From Alligator mississippiensis (Eukaryota > Chordata > Crocodylia > Alligatoridae): DNA of 64,000 bases. The position numbers and the translations under genes were made by a program. Position 1 is the stretch's first letter. Every line of letters begins with the position of its first letter. Positions 34,701-44,169 of this stretch are shown one piece after another. The notes beneath the pieces are model-generated. The model searched no databases. It was not told the DNA's origin and saw nothing but the letters and a program-made list of their open reading frames with translations. The stretch is taken from NCBI RefSeq assembly GCF_030867095.1, contig NC_081824.1:302452956-302516955 (forward strand), written 5' to 3'.

Positions 34701-37700
34701 GGTTGGTTTTTTTTTTTTTTATTTATTTAAAGTTGTAGCTGAGGCCAAATTAGCTAAAACTAATTCCAAATCCAAGAGTCCAGAACCATAAGTGGCCCTA
34801 CTACTGGCAAACATCCTTCACCCACACCTGGGGCTTGGGATGTTTCCAAAAGCTTTGGCAGGCATCCTACTTGCGGGCCCAAGCTCGGAGGCTTGGGGTT
34901 CGGATGCCCCCGAGTTTTGCTTGCCCTTAGCCAGAAGGCCCTTGGAGCAAGCAGGGGAGGAGATTCCTATTTCCATAAACTGGGCTTAAAGCCACCATAC
35001 CTTGGTGGGTTCTGAACCATGTCAGAAGAGCAGTTCTCCTGCAAGGTGGTTCAGGAAAACTGCCTTCATGGACACAGATACATGGTATTTCCACTGCCAG
35101 GTTAAGAAGCCACTACACTTGAACTAAGCCTTCAAGAGGACAAGAAGCAAATAATTAGTAATTCAAAGACCATTTCTACTAAATAATTTGAAAAATTTAG
35201 TATCTCTTCTGTTGAACAAGTGAGAGCTCAGATATGACGGTTGGAAAGGTAAACAGCCTAATGGAAAGAAAATCTGGAAAATGTAACTCGGTCCTTATTT
35301 GGAGATGTAGATCCAATACACTAAATAAATTACTTTTAGCTAACAGTGGAATGAGCTGAATAAAGAGTATATAGGTTTTTTAATATTAAAGATGAGAAGA
35401 TAAGTCTTCTGTCAGAAGTTTAGATGAGATTTACTGTGTGTCCTGTCACAAATTTGAATTATAATAATATTTCTGAAAGAAACTAAACTGAAACAGCTGT
35501 TTTTAGTCATCTTATCAAAATGCTTTTGATTTCTATAAAGCAGTAACCAATGTGAATCTCCAACATTACAAAATAAAGTGGGGAGGGCGATGAGATGAAC
35601 AAGCATCTGTTGAATCCTGCCAGTTCTTATTCAGATTATATTTATATCTTATTGCAGAAATATTGCTAGTGTGCTGAAGCACAACCTCTGTAGCATCTGC
35701 AGTTTGCCTTTATCTGAAAAGGCAAACTCCAACCAGTTCTTAAAGTTGGGTATATGCTGTGTGGGCCGGGCCCCGAGCCCGCCCTCGTCGCCATGTGCGG
35801 CGGTGATTCTGATCCCATTCTGGCTGCCATGGGCAAGCCGGGGGCGAACCGGGGTCGTACCGGACCCGTCTCCGGTGCACGCGGGCTGTGGCTGTCAGCC
35901 CAGACACGCAGGGTGGGAGAAACCGCGGGATGGTCTTGTGCACGCGAGTTAGAATTAGTCACGGAGGTGTAACGGTTGATTGAAAAGATTGTTTACTTAC
36001 ACCCAAAGATGGTATCGGTGTAGGCTGGATAAGTTTCCAGGCACAGCTCCCGCTTGAACCCTTGTTGGAGGACTCTGACAAAACGATTGCTCCCACGGAG
36101 TTTGCTAGGCTCCACGGGTCCGGTTAAGTTGAATTCGAAAAGTTTCCCCGGAGCTATTCAGGCTCCACGGGTCCAATAAGTTTTCCCCAGAGTTTGCTAG
36201 GCTCCGCGGGGTCTGAAATTATAGGAAAGGGATACGTCTAGGATTGCGCTCGGCGACGGGGAGAGGCGAGAAGCAAAAGCTCCGTAGGCTCGGTTCTATT
36301 GCCTCTCTCTGCCTGCTTAGGGGAGGCGCGCCGGATCCGCGAGGGTCCACACCGCTTGGAGATCTTCACACAGAATATCTCTCTCTCCTCCCTCCTCCGG
36401 TGTTAGTGGAGTCTTCCAACTTGGGCGGAAACTACCCAAGCCTTATGTACGGCTAGCAAGCCAATCGCTAGCCGCCACGTGTGCCTAAATTAGGAGTCGG
36501 CCAATAACATGGCGTGGACCCTAATACAAATGGCGGGAACTTCTTTACAGCGTGTATCACTACGATGCAAAAGAGATGCACGCTGCAAAGAAGCTGTAAT
36601 TTGGCAGGAAATCTCCCGTAGCAGCAGAGAGCTCTACTGTGCAAAGGAAGCGACAAAAATGGCGGGAAATAATTTAGCGGTGCCGAAGTGCGCACACAAA
36701 CAAAAAATCACAACTTTGGGTTGTGACATATGCAAACTTCTTATGTGTTGATTCTTAAAAGTAATATTGGTCTATAATTGTTTTAATCTTCTTAATTTTC
36801 CTAGATTGCTAGTCATAGTGGATATGTACAAGTTGACTGGAAGAGAGTTGAAAAAGATGTAAACAAAGCAAAAAAACAGCTAAAAAAGCGAGCAAATAAG
36901 GCAGCACCTGAAATCAATACCCTTATCGAAGAGGTAAGGCTCTTTGGTCTAAACTGGAGGTTCTCAACCTTTTTCTTACTATGTATCCTTTCCCAGATTT
37001 ACCAACTGCCTGTGTCCCCCTACCAGGATACTTTTAATATTTTAACCCCTTAAAGGTTAATTATTATTATAATGAAAATTAAATCTGCCATTACACAATT
37101 TCTCCCACGTACCCCCTAGAGATGTCTTGCATACCCCCAGGGGTACACAAACCCCTGGTCTGAACTGCTAAATACTTTCCTATTGGCTAAGCTTTCTGAC
37201 TTTTTTCATTGTAGATTATGACAGTCCTGTTATCTAAAGCCTTAAGCAAAGTTTTGTACCAAATGGAAGGCACCTAGACCCACTCCTAAAGTCAGACTTT
37301 CCAAAAATATTTAGCTGAGGGTATGCTTTAATAAATATAGAATCTTTGCAGTCCAACATATTTGCAATATTGATGTTCACATATTTTTAGCTTCCAGCTG
37401 AGCTATTCTTATGGTGGACTATGACAAGTGATTGCCTCATGGTTGATTATGCTTCAGGGCTTTTAGTCATAAAATGTGCATGAAGAGCAATGTGCCCATT
37501 CTGTGAAGTTAACTAGCTGTAGAACACCCTGTACATTCCCAGAATGTGGGTTGATTATCACTTTCAGTAAAATCAAATTGTTCCCTTGAACTGGGAGGGG
37601 GAAAAAAGCCTATTTTGAAAAAACAATAACCTGTACCTCTTGAATAAATGTTATAGCCCTTTGTAGCTGGAGTTGCACTCATAAACGTGTAATATTTAAG

Positions 37701-39956
37701 CTGTTTTATATGTGTGGATGCCCAGTTAGTGGTACTGCTGGCAGTGTCTAGAGGATTTTATTGTCCTCTGATATACCCCTTGCAGGAACTTTCTAAAGTA
37801 CCTGCTACTGAAATATGCTTAAAGTCATTAATCTTTTTTTATATTTGATAGGTTTTAAGTGAAGGTGTTCACATCTATGTAACAGTAACAGGAACTATTA
37901 TGCCTTTGGTAGTTTTCCATCTAATTTCTCGAACACCAGATTAGGGAGTGTCACCCTTTCCAAAATGTCTATTCCGTGCTTGGTATTGATGTAGTAAAGA
38001 GAAACTATAACACAGTTTCTAATATTGCTCAGGACCACTTATTTAGAAAAAGAAAAAGTTAGAGGTGCACCGATACATGGGTCCAATATCGGATCAGCAC
38101 CGATATAAAGAAAATTGGCTGGATTGGAAATTAGCCTGTTGTGGTCGATAATTTGGCCAATAAATGCCTGTGTGCATGCGCAGCATGCAGACAGCGAGGA
38201 GCACAGCCCAACAGCTTGGAGAGCTGCATGCAGCTGGAAAATCTGTTGTGGTAGAAGGGGACGGGGGAGGGAAGGGGCCTGAGGAGGCAGATCAATGTTC
38301 CCCATGGTGAAGAAGGGAGTCAGGTGGAGGAGACGCTGCCCAGCCAGGGCAGAACGCGAGATGGAGCCACAGCTCATCTGGGGGAGGGGGGCGGCTCCTG
38401 CCCCCCTCCCCCCCCCCCCCCCCCCCCGGGATCAACACGGGGTGGGCAGACTGCAGCTGCGGTCCAGAGCCAGGGTTGCTCCGGGCTCTTCTTGATGGGT
38501 GCTGGGCTCAGGGTGGGCAATGGTGGCACTGGGGGCACTACAGCGAAATTTGGGGTGGCTGCAGCTGCATGTTTAGGGCACCCCCCGTGCCCTCCTGAGG
38601 TGCATGCAGTGGCAGGAGCTGTCCTCCCATCCTCTCCGGGCAAGCCACAGCTCTGTCCTGTAGCTGTCCCAGTGTCTATACCAGTCCCTCCCTCACTGTG
38701 GGGGATGTTGATCTCCACTCCCACCACGCCCCTTCCCTCCCCTTCCACCACAACAGACTTACCAGCTACACTCAGCTGTATCGGAAATTGGATCAGTATC
38801 GGCTAATATGCCTCCTTAAAAATAGGCTATTGGCATCGGCCCCCAAAATCTCTATTGGTGCACCCCTAGAAATAGTTTCTCATTAAGGACTTAATTTTAC
38901 CATTAATATGTTACAAAAAGTGAGTTGTTTGCCTGGAGGTGTTTGGACTGTTCTGTGCACACTTGCCTGGAGGTGTTTGGACTGTTCTGTGCACACTTAA
39001 AACATCATACAGCATATCTATGTTTTAATTGTTTTACACAATTTGTATTGCACAGTATCAGTAATGCAACACCAATGCCCGTAAGTTATACCTAGGTTGT
39101 CAAATTGTTTTAAACTAGAACTTGGATTTTGATTTGTAACTAACTCTAGTCTGAAAATTAGTGTACAGTTTTCTAAACCAAAAGTAGCTTAATCATTACC
39201 CTTTCAGGATAAGATATAGGATGGATACACCAGAATTGATATTCAAACAGCTTTGATTTTTAAAGTTGTGAACCATTTGCATTATCTAAATAGCTGGTCT
39301 TTGATTTTCAAAATGGCTCTTACATCATAGTAAAGATGGAAATGTCTTGGGTCCCTTATTGTACATGCCTAGTTTTTTTTATACCTTCTACTCTTACTAC
39401 TTATGTACAGTCATATGAAATGGTATGATGCTGTCCTAAAGTATATTTGTAAAACATTTCAAGCAGTACAAAACCAATCGCAAAGCGGTTAAATATTAAA
39501 AAGTGTATTAGGTTTCCACAGCTTGTAATTACAATTCATTTTCCTGTGTTCAGTTAAAATTGAAATTAGTTTGGTCTCACCTTTAGTGCTCACATTTTCC
39601 CAAGAAATATATAGTGCAGCAGTCTTTTCACAGGAAAAAAAAGTGTTTGCATAAGAGTATCATTGTCAGTTGTGAATGAAATGCATTGCTAAAGATTTGC
39701 TCAGAGTGTCTGCAATATAAGTGACTCCAGGTAGTGCCATACCATCATCCATGGCCATTAAACTTAATTTTAAGAACTTGTCTTTTCTTTTTAGTTAAAC
39801 ACCTGTTTCTGACTATTCACATAAGTAGTAATGCTCACATTAAATGCATGGTTCATCACAAACTCTTTTCTTTTTCAGTCAACAGAATTTATCAAACAGA
39901 ACATAGTGGTATCAAGTGGATTTGTTGGAGGTTTTTTGTTAGGCCTTGCATCTTAA
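23209..39956 (+). CDS. FUNDC1: FUNDC1, FUN14 domain-containing mitophagy receptor (five exons, spliced)
   Basis: Seen: five phased exons (31, 157, 76, 129 and 78 nt) give 156 residues. The order is an acidic N-terminus, YEVL (residues 19-22), the conserved [13 protein letters not shown] stretch, a hydrophobic segment at about 51-69, a Gly-rich one at about 75-90, a basic stretch at 101-120, and a C-terminal hydrophobic segment at about 140-156 ending GFLLGLAS. Known of the family: FUNDC1 sits in the mitochondrial outer membrane and drives hypoxia-induced mitophagy by binding LC3/GABARAP through the Y-x-x-L motif. In human protein Ser13 (CK2), Ser17 (ULK1) and Tyr18 (SRC) tune this binding, and MARCH5 ubiquitinates Lys119. 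Here Ser14, Ser18, Tyr19 and Lys120 align with them. The protein is one residue longer than human. Differences sit in the first 12 residues, plus Ala56 where human has Val. The start has A at -3 and G at +4. No disabling change is seen. Confidence 0.97.
23601..24854. other. FUNDC1 intron 1, first part
   Basis: About 23690-23850 looks like an old repeat tail (CTGAAGAAGGATTTTTAAAC, then CCCGAAATCTTG). The rest is AT-rich intron with no feature recognised. Confidence 0.4.
24863..25134. mobile_element. hAT MITE (272 bp) in FUNDC1 intron 1, perfect 8-bp target duplication
   Basis: Ends CAGCGATTCTCCACC and GATGAGCACCACTG form terminal inverted repeats. GTCTACAG flanks both sides (24855-24862, 25135-25142). 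Same family as 26127, 41976 and 62756. Confidence 0.85.
25169..25672. mobile_element. hAT-like element (504 bp) in FUNDC1 intron 1
   Basis: Starts CTAGTGGCGTTCAACC and ends GGCTTGCACCTCT, flanked by CTGTTAGA and GTGTTAGA (7 of 8). The GC-rich interior has open frames in both directions but no transposase signature. Confidence 0.6.
25813..25969 (+). CDS. FUNDC1: FUNDC1 coding exon 2
   Basis: Follows an AG acceptor after a run of T. Encodes residues 11-62 and two bases of Trp63: the acidic ESDDES patch with the SYEVLDL LC3-interacting region, the [11 protein letters not shown] block, and most of the first membrane segment ([13 protein letters not shown]). The donor is TG/GTGAGA. The exon lies 140 bp after a hAT-like element (25169-25672). 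Confidence 0.96.
26127..26424. mobile_element. hAT MITE (298 bp) in FUNDC1 intron 2, perfect 8-bp target duplication
   Basis: CAGTATTGTCAACTAGGGTG at one end and GGTTGAGAGCCACTA at the other. CTCTAAAG on both sides (26119-26126, 26425-26432). The interior matches the 24863 copy (CCATAGTCAAAAAAT). Confidence 0.85.
26433..27414. other. FUNDC1 intron 2, AT-rich, nothing recognised
   Basis: No repeat boundary, conserved motif or open frame of note. Confidence 0.6.
27415..27712. mobile_element. Probable TIR element in FUNDC1 intron 2
   Basis: GCCTTGTCTACACACACAGG at the left and the reverse complement of TTTTGTGTGTAGACAATGCC at the right form imperfect TIRs. The interior has ACTGGTTATGCCAGTATAG. 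The target duplication was not resolved. Confidence 0.5.
27973..28048 (+). CDS. FUNDC1: FUNDC1 coding exon 3
   Basis: Acceptor TTTTCTTAAG/G. Completes Trp63 and encodes residues 64-88 ([20 protein letters not shown], then FLLLQ): the end of membrane segment 1, a short charged turn, and the Gly-rich start of segment 2. The donor CAA/GTATGT ends in phase 0. Confidence 0.96.
28049..28919. other. Start of FUNDC1 intron 3, nothing recognised
   Basis: AT-rich intron. The small ORFs here are chance frames. Confidence 0.5.
28921..29388. mobile_element. GTCTACAY-type TIR element with central hairpin (copy A)
   Basis: Ends GGCATGTCTACATG and TGTAGATGCACCC are inverted repeats. A perfect 17-bp hairpin (AGCAGGATAGTACTTGT, 3-nt loop) lies at 29028-29064. 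The right half holds GC-rich sequence with CTTTGTCC/CTTCGTCC-type repeats. The target duplication is uncertain. Confidence 0.6.
29028..29064. repeat. Perfect 17-bp inverted repeat (hairpin)
   Basis: Arms 29028-29044 and 29048-29064 are exact reverse complements with an AAA loop. Confidence 0.95.
29389..30684. other. FUNDC1 intron 3, nothing recognised
   Basis: AT-rich. No gene or bounded repeat. Confidence 0.5.
30693..31051. mobile_element. hAT-like element (359 bp) in FUNDC1 intron 3
   Basis: Starts CAGTGGTGCTCTATCTTTTG and ends GGTTTGAGTACCTG, flanked by TCATAAAC and TTGTAAAC (6 of 8). The match is imperfect, so the ends are approximate. Confidence 0.5.
31097..31901. mobile_element. TIR element (about 805 bp) in FUNDC1 intron 3
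   Basis: TAGGGTTACTATATTTCC at the left mirrors CATATGGTAACCCTA at the right. CCAAAAAAGA occurs near both ends. TA occurs on both outer sides, so a TA duplication is possible. The interior is GC-rich with a (CT)n run at 31670-31698. The long open frames in it follow from composition, and no transposase is seen. Confidence 0.6.
31670..31698. repeat. (CT)n microsatellite
   Basis: About 14 CT units. Confidence 0.97.
31902..32679. other. FUNDC1 intron 3: poly-T run, otherwise nothing
   Basis: T run at 32016-32040 and (ATTTA)-like repeats at about 32382-32399. Confidence 0.6.
32680..32950. mobile_element. GTCTACAY-type element (copy B, left end unclear)
   Basis: The right end TGTATAGATCCACCC resembles the family terminus. 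A near-perfect inverted repeat (TTAAGTTTAGTACCT at 32737-32751 with AGGTACTAACTTAA at 32760-32773) lies at the centre, followed by repeated TAATGCRCA motifs. Confidence 0.45.
32951..35752. other. FUNDC1 intron 3, nothing recognised
   Basis: AT-rich intron. A short GC-rich patch at 34780-35010 could be an unassigned repeat. Confidence 0.45.
35758..36728. mobile_element. Solo LTR 4 (971 bp, perfect 5-bp target duplication), 76 bp before FUNDC1 exon 4
   Basis: Starts TGTGTGGGCCGGG and ends GGTTGTGACA, flanked by TATGC at 35753-35757 and 36729-36733. It is GC- and CpG-rich. A block at 36095-36215 holds three copies of a GGCTCCRCGGG-type motif, two preceded by AGTTTGCTA. Two GGCGGGAA motifs (36532-36539, 36661-36668) resemble E2F sites. 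Orientation is unresolved. No internal retroelement genes are attached. Confidence 0.8.
36805..36933 (+). CDS. FUNDC1: FUNDC1 coding exon 4
   Basis: Acceptor TTAATTTTCCTAG/A, donor GAG/GTAAGG, phase 0 at both ends (43 codons, residues 89-131). Encodes [19 protein letters not shown] and then a Lys-rich stretch ending INTLIEE. This is the basic loop between membrane segments 2 and 3. The lysine at 120 aligns with the human MARCH5 target Lys119. A solo LTR ends 76 bp upstream and a TIR element starts 20 bp downstream. Confidence 0.96.
36954..37156. mobile_element. hAT-like MITE (203 bp), 20 bp after FUNDC1 exon 4
   Basis: Starts CTGGAGGTTCTCAACC and ends ACACAAACCCCT, flanked by GGTCTAAA (36946-36953) and GGTCTGAA (37157-37164), 7 of 8. 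The AT-rich centre with a CCCCTAGAG block is typical of non-autonomous hAT copies. Confidence 0.65.
37165..37851. other. FUNDC1 intron 4, first part
   Basis: No repeat recognised. AT-rich, leading to the candidate alternative exon. Confidence 0.5.
37852..37944 (+). other. Possible alternative last coding exon of FUNDC1 (in intron 4)
   Basis: A T-rich tract and the acceptor TTTGATAG/G are followed by 30 open codons and TAG, in the phase left by exon 4. Spliced there, residues 132-156 would be replaced by a 30-residue tail that starts [14 protein letters not shown] and contains a hydrophobic run ([10 protein letters not shown]). An AATAAA lies at about 38158, inside the next transposon. An open stretch of this length is not rare by chance (roughly one in four), so this is a candidate only. 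Confidence 0.25.
38060..38868. mobile_element. hAT non-autonomous element (809 bp) in FUNDC1 intron 4
   Basis: TIRs TAGAGGTGCACCGATA and TATTGGTGCACCCCTA. Flanks GAAAAAGT and GAAATAGT (38052-38059, 38869-38876; 7 of 8). CCAATATCGG and TATCGGAAATTGGATCAG sub-repeats lie near the ends, and the GC-rich core has a C run at about 38408-38427. No transposase. Confidence 0.8.
38931..38998. repeat. Perfect 34-bp tandem duplication
   Basis: The unit beginning GCCTGGAGGTGTTTGG and ending GTGCACACTT occurs twice without a mismatch (38931-38964, 38965-38998). Confidence 0.97.
38999..39878. other. End of FUNDC1 intron 4, nothing recognised
   Basis: AT-rich intron leading to the exon 5 acceptor. Confidence 0.6.
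39879..39956 (+). CDS. FUNDC1: FUNDC1 coding exon 5 and stop codon
   Basis: A strong pyrimidine tract precedes the acceptor (TTTTCTTTTTCAG/T). Encodes [20 protein letters not shown] then LGLAS and TAA at 39954. This is the third hydrophobic segment and the conserved C-terminus of the FUN14 family. Confidence 0.96.
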   Translation, partial: STEFIKQNIVVSSGFVGGFLLGLAS

Positions 39957-40600
39957 GGACCTGAATTTTGTCTTCCTGATGGCATCAACCACAGCAAAGA
40001 ACAGTTGTAGTGACGCACTGTCTTGAAGCAAAGCAGTGTGGGTCATTAATCACTCCAGAGTCAGGAGAAATGAACTAGCTAGACAAATTGGAAGCTTTTA
40101 CATTTTAGGCTTTTGCCTCCTGAAGCTTGGCAAAGCTACGACTTGCTGAAAAACTGTGTAGCTGCTCATTATAGCATTTATGGGCAAAACTGATTAATTT
40201 TCATCATGACTTTTTTATTGCTGTCCATTCAGAAATTAGTATTTTTAAAATGTAATTCTTGGGATATAGATATATGTTACAGTATTGAAGGAAGGAATGC
40301 TCTATTTCTGTCTAAAAGTTTTTTCAGTTAAATGTTGCTTTATCTTTATTTAAAAGAGATATTGTCCTCCATGCTGTAGTGTATAGTGCCGATGACTAAA
40401 TAATGTGTATGATATTGTAGTTTCAGCCTCAAGGCTGACCATGTTCCTTAGAAATCACTGCAATAATCTGTAAATCTGTAATATCTTTTTACAGAAGTAT
40501 TGATAACAGATTCATGAGCATATTAAAGATGAAAATCAAACTTTGACTCTGGTATTTGTATACTTCATAAAATAAAAAATTATTTGCATCCTTTACCACG
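39957..40600 (+). other. FUNDC1: FUNDC1 3' untranslated region with two polyadenylation signals
   Basis: After the stop codon the sequence is AT-rich, with ATTAAA at 40522-40527 and AATAAA at 40571-40576. The transcript probably ends about 15-25 bases after one or both. The 3' end is inferred. No repeat is recognised inside it. Confidence 0.7.
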
Positions 40601-40879
40601 TGAGCATTTGACATACACTAGTCTGTATGAAATACTTATCATGAAGAGCATATGCCACATCCCCAAGTGTGTGTCATATGTAGCTTGTATATACAGCTGA
40701 AATGTATATAATTGTTACGAGGACTTTAACATGCATGCTTTTTGTAGTTGTGTATTCACTGGAGAGCAACCTGTTTAATAATTTACCTGTTGAAAATACC
40801 AAGTACCTAGGCTTTTGGTTAATATTGCCAGTACTTGTTGAACGTTATAATGGAGGACATTAAACTGACAGCAGGACGG

Positions 40880-41330
40880 CATGGTGCAGCTTGAGCACTC
40901 TAAAGGAGTGGAGCTTAACTTTTTAGAGTGGCTGGCAGGCTGGGTGCTCATCACCCAGCTGCACTGGGAGCCACCGGTTCCCTTTGGTAGGGGAGGAAAG
41001 GAGGGGAAAGGGAGGTGGCTGTCAGAGGGAGTTGAGGAAGAGAGCTTACCTCCAGTAAGCAGTGGCTGCCTATATGTCACACAAATCATGACAAAAATAT
41101 TTTTTGAAATAAAATTAAAATATGTTATAGTAGGTGTTTGACTTTTAGTACACGATTTGGTTTTTTTCTGGTTCTAAGATGGATCCCAAAAGGGGTACTT
41201 CCAGGGACAAGCGGAGAGTCTTCCAGTGGCAAAAAGGTCAAGGGGCTACAGTCAGGACTTGTTTTGGAAAGGCAAAATGGGAAATTTGGATGGCTGATTA
41301 TTAGGAAAATGTTGTGTGAACCCTAACCCT
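40880..41330. repeat. Short copy of the repeat found at 59501-61978
   Basis: TCACACAAATCATGACAAAA, GGTGTTTGACTTTTAGTA, CTAAGATGG, then GTACTTCCAGGGACAAG and AAGGGGCTACA match 61700-61910 in order. The copy lacks the GC-rich 2-kb core of the long element. Ends not resolved. Confidence 0.6.
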
Positions 41331-41439
41331 TCACAAGTTGCAGTAGACCCACCATTATTTAAAATATTTAATAATAATCTCATTGATTATTCAGTGAGCC
41401 AAATTTGTGTGTGAGCAAAGTTACTTAGTTTATAATGGG

Positions 41440-41695
41440 CCTGTCTACATGATATGCTAACTGCGCAGTAGCCTAATAATACTGCACAGGAGCGCATCAC
41501 CGCACAAACCATACTAACACACTACTGCTTAGCATTATTAGGCTACTGCAAAGCAGGATCACTAAAAAGGCATTTGCCAGCACTACTGTTCAGTAACTCC
41601 AGTTACTGCACATTTTTTTAGTATTTGGTTATACAAGTACTAAATTAAATATGCAGTAACCACTGTGCATTAATGAATGTGTAGACACACCCACT
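41440..41695. mobile_element. GTCTACAY-type TIR element (copy C)
   Basis: GGGCCTGTCTACATG at the left and TGTGTAGACACACCC at the right are inverted repeats. Internal TGCGCAGTAGCCTAATAAT-type motifs occur in both orientations. Confidence 0.6.
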
Positions 41696-42226
41696 GAGAT
41701 ACTTCACAGAGAACTAAGAAGCTATCTGAATTGGAAGCACTATGGCAAATGAATACAGTGTAAGGAATGTTGAAGGGAAACTATTCAACTACTCAAACAC
41801 TACAACGGATTTTATGTTCACATCATCTCAGAAATGGGACCCAGATATCAGTGTAGACAGCTTAATTAAGGCAGCTTCTCAATGTACACTTGTGGTATAA
41901 AAATCAAATAAGACGTTATGATGCCTACAGAAGAGGATGGAGAAACATTTTAAAATATGTTGTCATTATATAGAGCAGTGATTCTCAACTTTTTTAGACT
42001 CAAGGTACTCCTTGGAAAATGCCAGGTCTTAACTTTAGCTCATTGTTAACTATGGAAAAATAATAAAGCAATTCTTATTTCTTCTGTTGCAAAGAACACA
42101 GAAAGATTGCAATGGGCCAGACCTTGGACCAGGCCAGAAATGTTTTGACACTATGTATTCCTGTTTTAAATCCCTGGGTTTATCTTGTGAATCATGTGTA
42201 GGTCTTTGCACACCTAACAGTGCTAA

Positions 42227-44165
42227 TTCATAGATTCATAGATGTTAGGGTCGGAAGGGACCTCAATAGATCATCGAGTCTGACCCCCTGCAGAGGCAGG
42301 AAAGAGTGCTGGGTCTAGATGACACCAGCTAGATGCTTATCTAACCTCCTCTTGAAGACCCCCAGGGTAGGGGAGAGCACCACCTCCCTTGGGAGCCCGT
42401 TCCAGACCTTGGCCACTCGAACTGTGAAGAAGTTCTTCCTAATGTCCAATCTAAATCTGCTCTCTGCTAGCTTGTGGCCATTATTTCTTGTAACCCCCGG
42501 GGGCGCCTTGGTGAATAAAACCTCACCAATTCCCTTCTGTGCCCCTGTGATGAACTTAAAGGCAGCCACAAGGTTGCCTCTCAACCTTCTCTTGCGGAGG
42601 CTGAAAAGGTCCAGGTTCTCTAGTCTCTCCTCGTAGGGATTGGTCTGCAGGCCCTTAACCATACGAGCGGCCCTTCTCCGGACTCTCTCCAGGTTATCCG
42701 CATCCCTCTTGAAGTGCGGCGCCCAGAATTGTACGCAGTACTCCAGCTGCGGTCTGACCAGTGCCCGATAGAGGGGAAGTATCACCTCCTTGGATCTATT
42801 CATCATGCATCTGCTGATGGACGATAAAGTGCCATTGGCTTTTCTGATGGCTTCGTCACACTGCCGACTCATGTTCATCTTGGAGTCCACTAGGACTCCA
42901 AGATCCCTTTCCACTTCCGTGCCACCCAGCAGGTCATTCCCTAGGCTGTAGGTGTGCTGGACATTTTTCCTCTCTAGGTGCAGCACTTTGCATTTCTCCT
43001 TGTTGAACTACATCCTGTTGTTTTCTGCCCACTTGTCCAACCTGTCCAGGTCTGCTTGCAGCTGTTCCCTGCCCTCCGGCATGTCCACTTCTCCCCACAG
43101 CTTTGTGTCATCTGCAAACTTGGACAGAGTACATTTCACTCCCTCGTCCAAGTCGTTGATGAAGACATTAAAGAGTATTGGTCCAAGGACCGAGCCCTGC
43201 AGGACCCCACTATCCACACCCTTCCAGGTTGAAACCGACCCATCCACCACGACTCTCTGGGTGCGACCCTCTAGCCAATTCGCCACCCACTGGACTGTGT
43301 AGTCATCCGAGTCACAGCCTCTTAACTTGTTCACCAGTATGGGGTGGGATACCGTATCGAAGGCCTTCTTGAAGTCTAAGTATATGACATCCACCCCTCC
43401 TCCTGTGTCCAGGCGTTTCATAACCTGGTCATAAAAGGAGACTAGATTAGTCAGGCACGATCTGCCTGCTACGAACCCATGCTGGTTTCCCCTCAGCATA
43501 ATTTGTCCTGCTGGGCTCTTGCAAATGTGAGCCTTGATAATTTTTTCAAAGATTTTGCTAAGGATGGAGGTGAGACTGACTGGCCTATAGTTGCCCGGGT
43601 CCTCCTTCCTCCCTTTCTTGAAAATGGGGACCACATTGGCCCTTTTCCAGTCCTCTGGGACTTGGCCCGTGCACCACGAGCATTCAAATATTCCTGCCAG
43701 TGGCTCTGCAATGATGTCGGCCAGTGCCTTCAGCACCCTCGGATGGAGCTCATCCAAGCCTGCTGACTTAAAGGCATCCAGTTCTTCCAAGTGACTCTGC
43801 ACTATCTCAGGGTCTATGCATGGCAGTCTGGCGCCTTGCTGCTGCCTCTACAACCCCAGTGAGAGACTTGTCGTGCCCCTCATTTAGGAACACTGAGGCA
43901 AAGAACTCGTTGTGGAGTTCAGCCTTGTCCCCCCTGTCCGTCACCAATTGTTTCTGCTCATTTAGCAGGGGTCCTATTCCTCCCTGGGCCTTCCTTTTAT
44001 TCCCTATATATCTAAAAAACAATTTCTTGTTGTCCTTTACTTGGGATGCCATCCTCAACTCCATGGTAGCTTTGGCCTGTCTAACTGCCTCCCTACAAGC
44101 ACGAGCAGAGGAGGTATATTCATCTTTGGTGATCTCTCCCTGTTTCCACTCCACAATATTGAGCA
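42227..44165 (-). mobile_element. CR1 LINE D (1.9 kb), relatively young, 5' truncated
   Basis: Complete 3' end with tail repeat (on this strand ATTCATAGATTCATAGATG) and the usual GGTCGGAAGGGACCTC block. Extends to the linker before RT. The 5' end lies at about 44147-44170. Confidence 0.92.
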
Positions 44166-44169
44166 GCAC
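42315..44169 (-). pseudogene. CR1 ORF2 reverse transcriptase, nearly open
   Basis: Reading down from 44169: DEYTSSARACREAVRQAK, LFFRYIGNKRKAQGGIGP, a frameshift at about 43805, then RT 43802-43010 ([70 protein letters not shown], catalytic [10 protein letters not shown]). One in-frame TAG (43010-43008) follows NRM, then the same frame continues to 42315 (LVRPQLEYCVQFWAPHFKRD, FTVRVAKVWNGLPREVV). With one frameshift, one nonsense codon and an intact FADD box, it is the least damaged RT in the window. Confidence 0.92.
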
